Below the pieces are notes generated by a model. The model did not search any database. It was not told the DNA's origin and worked only from the letters and a program-made list of their open reading frames with translations. 64,000 nucleotides of DNA from Brumicola pallidula DSM 14239 = ACAM 615. Lineage in GTDB: Bacteria > Pseudomonadota > Gammaproteobacteria > Enterobacterales > Alteromonadaceae. This document shows, in pieces, positions 58,701 to 64,000 of the stretch. The position numbers were made by a program, and so were the translations under genes. The stretch lies in contig NZ_AUAV01000022.1 of the NCBI RefSeq assembly GCF_000428905.1, forward strand, positions 47,430 to 111,429, read 5' to 3'. Numbering within the stretch: the first letter of the stretch is position 1; every line of letters starts with the position of its first letter.

Positions 58701-60458
58701 CTAACTAGCTTGGTCATGAAACTGTCGCTGATATAAATGATAATAAGCGCCTTTCATTAATAATAATTCTCGATGAGTTCCTTGTTCACAAACACACCCA
58801 TTCTCCATTACTAGGATCTGGTCCGCATTCTTTATCGTGCTTAGCCGGTGGGCAATCACGATTGTGGTTTTGTGTTGCTGTAATTTGGAAAGTGTTTGTT
58901 GGATCATATGTTCTGACTTAGTGTCTAATGCTGAAGTTGCTTCATCCAGGATGAGTATTGGGGCATCCCTAAGGATCGCTCTGGCAATCGCGATCCGTTG
59001 TCTTTGTCCACCCGATAATTGGCCGCCATTCTCTCCGATGTAACTGTCTAATCCTTCAGGTAACTTTTCAGCAAAACCCCATACATCTGAAACTCTTGCT
59101 GCCTCTTCAATCTCGCCAGTGGTGACCGCACGATTACATCCATATGCAATATTCGAAGCGATGGTGTCGTTAAACAAAACAACTTGCTGAGACACTAGCG
59201 AAAATTGTTGCCTTAGATTATTCAATGACAATTGATTTAAGGGAATATCGTCAATGCTAATCTGCGGATCTTGAGCAATATAAAATCTCATCAGTAGGTT
59301 TGCTATACTCGATTTTCCGCTGCCAGACTCCCCTACTAATGCGATTGTTTGACCTTTAATTAAAGTGAAATTCACATTTTTTAGTACTAACTGGCTATTA
59401 CTTGGATAACAAAAATTGAGATTGCGCACTTTTATATGTTTACTGAAAGACGTAATCTCTTGCTTTGCAGAATCAATTTCAACGGGCTCATCAAGCACAC
59501 CAAAAAGACTGCTAGCGGCGACTAAACCTCGTTGTAAAGATTGATTGATATTGGTCAGTTGCTTTAACGGTCTAAGCAAAGAACCCATGGCGACTAAGGT
59601 AGTGGTGAACTCTCCTGCACTAATTTGTCCAATTACACCATCAAGACTTGCCAACCAAAGCACACCAGCTATCGCTATAGATGCTATGAGTTGAATAGCA
59701 GGATTACTTATCGCTGAAGTTGTTGCAAGCTTCATATATTGTCGGCGATTAATGTTATTAGCTTGACTAAATCGCGAACTTTCAAGGCTCTGTGTAGCAA
59801 ATGCTAACACTTCTCTATGACTACTTATGGCGCGTTCCGTATGACGGGTTACTTCTCCCATTGCATTTTGCATATTTAAACTGATGTGTTTAAAACGCTT
59901 CGATACAAAATTAATTACTAATCCTATTACCGGACCAACAATCAAAAATATCAATGATAATTGCCAGCTTGAGTGCAACATTATGCCCAGTAAAACCAGA
60001 ACGATTAAACTTTCTCTAATGCAAACAATGAAGACTTCCGACGTCGCTTTGGAAATTTGCTCAGCGTCATAGGTTATTTTTGATATCAACTTTCCAGCAT
60101 TGTGTTTTTGGAAAAAATCCAAGGGTAAATATTGCAGGTGACTAAATGCCTCTCGCCTAATAGTAAACGTAATTTTACTTCCGATATAAGCCATACAATA
60201 GTTAGATAAAAAACTAGCAACACCGCGAAGTATAAAAATAACGATGACCAATAGCGCCCCAATCTTAAGCACTTTTCCGTCAGATTTAGCTAATCCATCG
60301 TCTATTAGCGGTTGAATAAAATAAATCATTCCAGCATCAACAACGCTAAAACAAATAAGACCAACAATAGCAACACATAGCATTGCCTTATGCGGTGCAA
60401 AATACGTCACTAGCCTAAGCAAGGTTTGATTTTCACTGGCTGAGTTTTCAAAAAACAT
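58701..60458 (-). CDS. MsbA-like lipid-exporting ABC transporter
   Basis: 585 residues: six membrane helices, then an ATPase domain with Walker A GESGSGKSS, signature LSGGQRQRIAIARA, Walker B ILILDEATSALD and switch His in IAHRLST. Size and domain order match MsbA and other half-size lipid flippases. A housekeeping msbA is normally beside lpxK, which is absent here, so this is probably a paralogue exporting another lipid. A GTTAA-type box lies 120 bp upstream. Confidence 0.9.
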   Translation of the reverse strand: MFFENSASENQTLLRLVTYFAPHKAMLCVAIVGLICFSVVDAGMIYFIQPLIDDGLAKSDGKVLKIGALLVIVIFILRGVASFLSNYCMAYIGSKITFTIRREAFSHLQYLPLDFFQKHNAGKLISKITYDAEQISKATSEVFIVCIRESLIVLVLLGIMLHSSWQLSLIFLIVGPVIGLVINFVSKRFKHISLNMQNAMGEVTRHTERAISSHREVLAFATQSLESSRFSQANNINRRQYMKLATTSAISNPAIQLIASIAIAGVLWLASLDGVIGQISAGEFTTTLVAMGSLLRPLKQLTNINQSLQRGLVAASSLFGVLDEPVEIDSAKQEITSFSKHIKVRNLNFCYPSNSQLVLKNVNFTLIKGQTIALVGESGSGKSSIANLLMRFYIAQDPQISIDDIPLNQLSLNNLRQQFSLVSQQVVLFNDTIASNIAYGCNRAVTTGEIEEAARVSDVWGFAEKLPEGLDSYIGENGGQLSGGQRQRIAIARAILRDAPILILDEATSALDTKSEHMIQQTLSKLQQHKTTIVIAHRLSTIKNADQILVMENGCVCEQGTHRELLLMKGAYYHLYQRQFHDQAS

Positions 60459-60577
60459 AATTTCCCTAATTCGAACCTATGTATGGTAGTTAACATCAAA
60501 AATGACATTGGCTGATCCAACGCTATTGTTAATCAATCGCCTTGAGTCAAATTCTGAACGCATGATATACAGCAGAA

Positions 60578-60594
60578 AGTTAACAATGAGTTAA
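60578..60594 (+). promoter_or_regulatory. GTTAA direct repeat (box C) near the MsbA-like gene
   Basis: AGTTAA-CAATG-AGTTAA, identical hexamers with 11-bp period, 120 bp upstream of the transporter start in a 289-bp gap. Confidence 0.5.
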
Positions 60595-60747
60595 TTGTCA
60601 ACGGCAGTCTAAAAATGATGTTAGTTCGCTCAGTGAGGCGCATTTCAAGCTAACTAAAGGAGGATCTAGTACTGATATAACTATTCGCAGAGGGGTGTGT
60701 TCTTGTTGTTGGGCAGAATGCTCAACGCGGGATACTCTATTCAGTTT

Positions 60748-61341
60748 TTAACAAAGCATATCTACAACGCCAGTGTACATGGCATCTAATGATCCTCGCG
60801 CCTCACCACTTCGAGCTCTCACCGCTAGGCTCTGCAAAGTGGCATGCAATAATTTAGCAACCGTTTTTAGATCTCTATCTCGGGGCCAGTTACCCTCTTG
60901 CTGCGCTCTGAGTAGCCGCTTCTCAATAACCACATCAATGCTATTTATAGCAACATTTAAATCTTTTCTAATTTCAGAATGAGTCGCTGCCTCCACTGTT
61001 GCTGTGCAGGTTACAAAGCAACCCAGCGCTTGGTCGCCACTAAAATAAGTATCCAAGGCAGTGTTATAAAATAGTTTCATTGCTCTTTTTATATCCGGTT
61101 CATCGAACAATATTAGGGTCGACTGTGAACCAAGCTGAGTAAAAAAGCGTGAAAAAGCCTGACGATAAACTGACTCTTTATCGCCAAATGCATTGTAGAT
61201 ACTTGGCCTATTCATATTCATTGCATTAGCTAGATCATCTAAGGATGTTGCTGTAAATCCTTTTGACCAAAAAACCAAAATAGCTTTATCCAAGGCTTCA
61301 TCGGAATTGTATTTTTGTGGGCGGCCACGTTTTTTTATCAT
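60748..61341 (-). CDS. TetR-family regulator (local)
   Basis: 197 residues. TetR helix-turn-helix GFTATSLDDLANAMNMNRPSIYNAFGDKESVY, preceded by the basic start MIKKRGRPQKYN. The C-terminal domain resembles the TetR_C group of AefR/YcdC-like regulators by its layout (QALGCFVTCTATVEAA). It is divergent from the HD-domain gene, across a gap with a palindromic operator overlapping a -35 element. Confidence 0.92.
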   Translation of the reverse strand: MIKKRGRPQKYNSDEALDKAILVFWSKGFTATSLDDLANAMNMNRPSIYNAFGDKESVYRQAFSRFFTQLGSQSTLILFDEPDIKRAMKLFYNTALDTYFSGDQALGCFVTCTATVEAATHSEIRKDLNVAINSIDVVIEKRLLRAQQEGNWPRDRDLKTVAKLLHATLQSLAVRARSGEARGSLDAMYTGVVDMLC

Positions 61342-61361
61342 TTTGTACTCATTCGCATAAA

Positions 61362-61395
61362 AATAATTGACATCAATTATTATTAATCATACATT
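61362..61395 (+). promoter_or_regulatory. Promoter with overlapping palindromic operator for the HD gene
   Basis: The palindrome AATAATTGA-CA-TCAATTATT (61362-61381) covers the -35 hexamer TTGACA (61367-61372); a -10 TACATT follows at 17-bp spacing (61390-61395). This is the expected layout for TetR repression of the divergent gene. Confidence 0.65.
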
Positions 61396-61431
61396 AATAT
61401 GCGAACCAGTACAAAAATATGAGTATTATTC

Positions 61432-62145
61432 ATGAAACTAACAAAAATCAAACCATTACCTTCCAAAACCTGCTTATTGTGCAGTTTTGTATCATCGGAT
61501 ATCAACAGTGCTTTTCGGCGAGTCCGCAGATTTGTTTCGGGTGATCACATCCAGTACGTTGCAAAAGAGATCTATCAGATACCGGATTCTAGCAATTGCA
61601 AAAAAGCGTTGGACATGGTGATTCAACATAGTCCCGATTATCTGGTTAATCATTGCCTGCGAAGCTACGCGTTTGGTTTAGCCATGGCACATAGAGTCAA
61701 ACAACCATTTGATAAAGAAGTATTTTTTCTAGGAGCAATAATGCACGACATTGGATTATTGCACACGTTTGATAAAGGAAATACATTTGAACTAGATGGT
61801 GCAACGGCCGCAAGGAGATTTTGTATAGGGCATGAGTTAAGCACTCAGAAAGCTGACTTGGTTCATGAAATGATTGTTCATCATAACTCTGTTGGCGTTG
61901 CTCACAAATTAGATCCAGAAATTGCGCTGCTACATTTTGGCGCAGGCGCAGACGTGGCAGGCCTTTGGCTTCATGATATTCACACGAAAACACTATCAGA
62001 AGTACTAACTGCGTTTCCGCGATTGGGTTTCAAACAAGGAATGTCAACGCTGTTATTGGACCAAGCCAGCAGAAAATCACAAAATTTTATGAAACCACTG
62101 ATGCAATTAGGTTTTTTAAAAAAAATTGAAAACGTGCCTTTCTAA
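61432..62145 (+). CDS. HD-domain protein (cyanamide-hydratase/phosphohydrolase-like)
   Basis: 237 residues. The HD motif is in NHCLRSYAFGLAMAHR..EVFFLGAIMHDIGLLHTF (H, HD) with a further HEMIVHHN metal site, as in HD-domain hydrolases of the cyanamide-hydratase-like group. Substrate unknown. It has a 30-residue basic N-terminal extension. It is controlled, on layout, by the divergent TetR protein. Confidence 0.8.
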   Translation: MKLTKIKPLPSKTCLLCSFVSSDINSAFRRVRRFVSGDHIQYVAKEIYQIPDSSNCKKALDMVIQHSPDYLVNHCLRSYAFGLAMAHRVKQPFDKEVFFLGAIMHDIGLLHTFDKGNTFELDGATAARRFCIGHELSTQKADLVHEMIVHHNSVGVAHKLDPEIALLHFGAGADVAGLWLHDIHTKTLSEVLTAFPRLGFKQGMSTLLLDQASRKSQNFMKPLMQLGFLKKIENVPF

Positions 62146-62276
62146 ACCAAAAGGTGAGACAAAAAGGAAAATGCTAATGGCGGTTTTACAAATGAGTCCA
62201 GCGAGAAAAAGTCTATTTCACTCCCATCATTGCCAACAAGAAGACGAGGTTAGCATAAACTATAACGTGAGTATGC

Positions 62277-63140
62277 TTATGCACGTTTGCGCGTCTCGAC
62301 CCAAATATTCAGGTAATTGCCCGCAAATATAATGCTGGCGCCAACGAAAACCCATATATCAATGGCCTCGTTATAGATAATCATTGCGGCAATGGCGATG
62401 ATCGGTAAACGCACAAAATCAAGGGGCGCTACAATTGTTGCCGGCGCTATCGTCAGCGCCTTGGTGATACAGAAATGTGCCAGTAATCCACAAGCGGCAA
62501 CCAGTCCTAACAGAGGCAGATCGGTAATATTGGGCAGTGCGATATCCCCATCGTATCCCGCTGAAATCAAACCAAAAATCAGTTGCAGCCCAGACAGATA
62601 GAGCATGATAGCTGCAATGCTCTCGGTCCGAGTCAGGCGCTTAGTGAACACGTACGTAAGCGCAAAAAATAGTGCACAAGATGCCGCCGCTAGAATGCCA
62701 GGATGCAAACTACCTATATCAGGACGAGCCACAATCAGAATACCGATGAATCCCATTAGCGCTGCGATGACGCGTATCAATGTGAGGCGTTCCCCCAACA
62801 AAAACGGCGACAGCAAAATAACCCATAATGGCGAGGTAAATTCTAGCGCAAAAACCTGTGCCAACGGGATCACGGTCACCGCATAGAACCAAAGATTCTG
62901 GCCAGTGAAATGAAACACGTTCCGAATGAGATGAGTGCGCCACTCGCGGACACCTATCTGGCGGAACGTTCCCGTAGCATAAACAAGTACCAGCACGATC
63001 ATTAAACCTATAGCAGAACGGTATAACATGATCTCGAACGTATCAAAACCAGCACCAAGTTCACGCCCTGCAATAGCCATAGTGGTAAAACTGAATATCG
63101 CCCCAAGCATCCATAAAGCGGCTTGCATTGTCTTATTCAT
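62277..63140 (-). CDS. EamA-family (DMT superfamily) transporter
   Basis: 287 residues with ten predicted helices in two EamA repeats (about 5-135 and 150-280). Motifs include AGRELGAGFDTFEIMLYRSAIGLMIVL and LAQVFALEFTSPLWVILLSPFLLGE. It probably exports or imports a small metabolite; the substrate is not inferable. The 515-bp gap to its right (63141-63655) holds nothing I can support apart from the IS end. Confidence 0.9.
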   Translation of the reverse strand: MNKTMQAALWMLGAIFSFTTMAIAGRELGAGFDTFEIMLYRSAIGLMIVLVLVYATGTFRQIGVREWRTHLIRNVFHFTGQNLWFYAVTVIPLAQVFALEFTSPLWVILLSPFLLGERLTLIRVIAALMGFIGILIVARPDIGSLHPGILAAASCALFFALTYVFTKRLTRTESIAAIMLYLSGLQLIFGLISAGYDGDIALPNITDLPLLGLVAACGLLAHFCITKALTIAPATIVAPLDFVRLPIIAIAAMIIYNEAIDIWVFVGASIIFAGNYLNIWVETRKRA

Positions 63141-63635
63141 GACATACGTTCTATATTATTTTGGCAGACAAAGGGGTGGGTACTCTCGATTAATAGAGAC
63201 GCCATGCAGTACACCTGATGCGCTTGTATTTTCATTGCAAATTGACAGTCAAAGCCATTCCAAAATATATCCGCGATAGAAGTATTAGCGAGAATGCTGG
63301 AAGAGTAAACGATGTTCTTGTTCTATTCAACAGGCGACTTTGTGGCTAGGATAAAAGGCATGTTACCAATGTCTACAATTCGCTGAACCTTGGTTAATCC
63401 TTTGACAACTGATAATTGGCATATCACCCGCCCCTTAGCCATAAATATTTAAGTCAGTAGTTTGGGCGCATGAGAGAGTACCCGAGACATGCAGCAAGAG
63501 TTATAGACCATTTGATTCTTTTTATCACAAATCAGATGGCTTTGCTGATAGATCCCGAACTTAAATGGTTCGATATCAATGTCATTGTTTAGAAACCAAC
63601 TTTTGGGTATATTGCGATGTCTAAGCCTGAATAGA

Positions 63636-63670
63636 AGTTTGACATCCTCCCCGCTCTAAAGGGCGGGGAT
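63636..63670 (-). mobile_element. Right end of an IS200/IS605-family element (hairpin; possible omega-RNA 3' end)
   Basis: CCCCGC (63649-63654) pairs with GCGGGG (63663-63668), followed on the minus strand by AGGATGTCAA, the common right end of IS605/IS1341-type elements. The tnpB stop codon falls in the hairpin loop. In TnpB systems the RNA guide ends here and the adjacent host DNA (leftwards from about 63637) supplies the guide sequence. Confidence 0.7.
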
Positions 63671-64000
63671 CCCTGCGGGTGAACGCAACTTCTGCGCCCT
63701 ACCTTCGGTGGGTTCCTGCTTCACAGAGCGGCCTGACTGCGCCGACTCTCCACAGGCTAACAAGCGATATCCTCGCTCTAAAACATTGATCGCGCCGACC
63801 ACATCGGCATTATTTGCATAACCACAATCGACGCACAGGAACTGTGCTTGCGTGAGTCGATTGTCTTTACTGACATGCCCGCAGCACGGGCATGTTTGGC
63901 TGGTGTGGTGCGGCGGCACCGCAAGCAGCATACCACCGTTCCATGCCACCTTGTAGTCCAGCTGCCGCCTGAATTCTCCCCAGCCCTGATCGAGTATGGC
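63656..64000 (-). CDS. tnpB: TnpB (IS200/IS605 OrfB), C-terminal part, cut by window edge
   Basis: 115 codons stay open to the window edge, beginning AILDQGWGEFRRQLDYKVAWNGG. The zinc finger CPCCGH..CVDCG and the RuvC-III segment NNADVVGAINVLERG are intact, as in RNA-guided TnpB nucleases. An internal GTG could look like a start, but the frame extends through it. The rest of the gene, including the other catalytic residues, is outside the window, so its integrity cannot be judged. Confidence 0.9.
   Translation of the reverse strand, partial: AILDQGWGEFRRQLDYKVAWNGGMLLAVPPHHTSQTCPCCGHVSKDNRLTQAQFLCVDCGYANNADVVGAINVLERGYRLLACGESAQSGRSVKQEPTEGRAQKLRSPAGIPAL

Overview
The window looks like part of the chromosome of a marine gammaproteobacterium, most likely of the order Alteromonadales. 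The grounds are the polar-flagellum gene order (cheV-cheR beside flgBCDE, with flgP and flgT, and flagellin-flaG-fliD-fliS), pseudaminic-acid glycosylation genes next to a giant Maf protein, AT-rich spacers, a TonB-dependent receptor and exosortase/PEP-CTERM traces. No rRNA, CRISPR array or prophage is visible.

Region 1 (1-31.9 kb) is flagellar. Reading leftwards on the minus strand are three flagellins (C, B, A), flaG, fliD, fliS, a fliT-like gene, a Maf glycosyltransferase with a duplicated N-terminal domain, pseB and the start of pseC. To the right lie flgL to flgB, cheR and cheV on the minus strand and flgA-flgM-flgN on the plus strand, then flgP and flgT. Sigma-28 sites precede flagellins A and C and flgM. 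Sigma-54 sites precede flgB and flgF, and a weaker one precedes cheV. A terminator after flgE and the sigma-54 site before flgF split the flg genes into two units, and the gap between them holds the tail of a dead PEP-CTERM gene. The flagellin spacers hold a 24-codon flagellin stub, two copies of an unclassified stem-loop RNA element and several minisatellites. A headless Crp/Fnr gene and a class II aldolase gene sit between flagellin C and flgL.

Region 2 (32-47 kb) starts after tRNA-Arg(CCU) and is an accessory catabolic cluster: metallo-beta-lactamase-fold hydrolase, FAD-linked oxidase (3' frameshift), alpha/beta hydrolase with an abnormal nucleophile elbow, Baeyer-Villiger monooxygenase, TonB receptor, acyl-CoA ligase, TetR regulator, iron-type alcohol dehydrogenase, AMACR-like CoA-transferase-family protein and a second acyl-CoA ligase. 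The same palindrome core (AATATACT-N4-AGTATATT) occurs in both divergent spacers, so one TetR protein probably controls the set. The substrate cannot be read from sequence; an aromatic ketone, terpenoid or steroid-like compound is plausible.

Region 3 (47-62 kb) is the most interesting. A four-gene operon encodes an acyl carrier protein, an LpxL-like acyltransferase, an AMP-forming acyl ligase and a PLP decarboxylase. The last two resemble exosortase-A-associated families, yet no exosortase is present. Around it are an OmpR-type two-component system, an MsbA-like lipid exporter, a fatty-acid-hydroxylase-type di-iron enzyme, a DUF418-type membrane protein and two exported proteins. Repeats of the form [A/G]GTTAA-N5-[A/G]GTTAA (11-bp period) occur in three spacers of this region, suggesting one response-regulator regulon for making and exporting an unusual acylated amine or amino-acid lipid. 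This is inference.

Region 4 (60.7-64 kb) has a TetR regulator with an operator overlapping a divergent promoter, an HD-domain protein, an EamA transporter and, at the right edge, the end of an IS200/IS605-family TnpB element with its terminal hairpin.
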